A stretch of DNA of 7,307 nucleotides. Source: Campylobacter sp. (GTDB lineage: Bacteria > Campylobacterota > Campylobacteria > Campylobacterales > Campylobacteraceae). The stretch's first letter is position 1. The number at the start of each line of letters is the position of its first letter. A program made the translations under genes and the position numbers. The stretch spans positions 1 through 7,307 of the forward strand of contig JAFVMP010000141.1 in the NCBI GenBank assembly GCA_017506845.1, in the 5' to 3' direction. Of the stretch, positions 6,376-7,307 are shown piece after piece. The notes under the pieces are model-generated. The model ran no database searches, was not told the origin of the DNA, and was given only the letters and a program-made list of their open reading frames with translations.

Positions 6376-7307
<932 letters not shown>

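Overview
The window is low-GC (roughly one-third G+C by eye) and carries a conserved translation/transcription block of an epsilonproteobacterium (Campylobacterota). The protein sequences of EF-Tu, L33, NusG, L10 and L7/L12, and the chemoreceptor upstream, look most like Campylobacter. A species cannot be fixed by eye; the C. fetus / hyointestinalis / lanienae side of the genus is only a guess. No insertion sequences, CRISPR repeats, phage genes or other accessory elements were found. This is core genome, and the interest lies in its RNA-level organisation.

Layout, all on the + strand. (1) 2-1156: the 3' part of a methyl-accepting chemotaxis protein gene whose sensor domain lies outside the window, closed by an intrinsic terminator (1162-1200). 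(2) 1220-1248: a consensus-type sigma70 promoter, followed by tRNA-Thr(TGT), tRNA-Tyr(GTA), tRNA-Gly(TCC), a 139-nt spacer with a second promoter candidate, tRNA-Thr(GGT), and tuf (EF-Tu), then a terminator hairpin. (3) 3110-3571: rpmG (L33), tRNA-Trp(CCA) and secE, closely packed. rpmG and secE are short genes of 55 and 59 codons. (4) 3581-7307: nusG, rplK, rplA, rplJ, rplL and the first 303 codons of rpoB, with structured leaders before rplA, rplJ (an L10-leader-type element) and rpoB.

The genes form one functional theme. The tRNAs and EF-Tu deliver aminoacyl-tRNA to the ribosome. L11, L10 and L7/L12 build the stalk base and stalk where EF-Tu and EF-G dock, L1 forms the mobile stalk at the E site, and L33 sits near the E site. 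NusG links the ribosome and RNA polymerase, RpoB is the polymerase beta subunit, and SecE is part of the secretion channel. The chemoreceptor is functionally unrelated and separated by a strong terminator.

Two start codons need correction from the longest open frames: tuf starts at 1861, not 1837, and rplJ most likely starts at GTG 5413, not ATG 5407. I see no new biological system. The points most worth checking are the paired promoters of different style, a possible tRNA-overlapping attenuator after tRNA-Gly, the terminator abutting the rpmG ribosome binding site, and the mutually exclusive hairpins before rplA.
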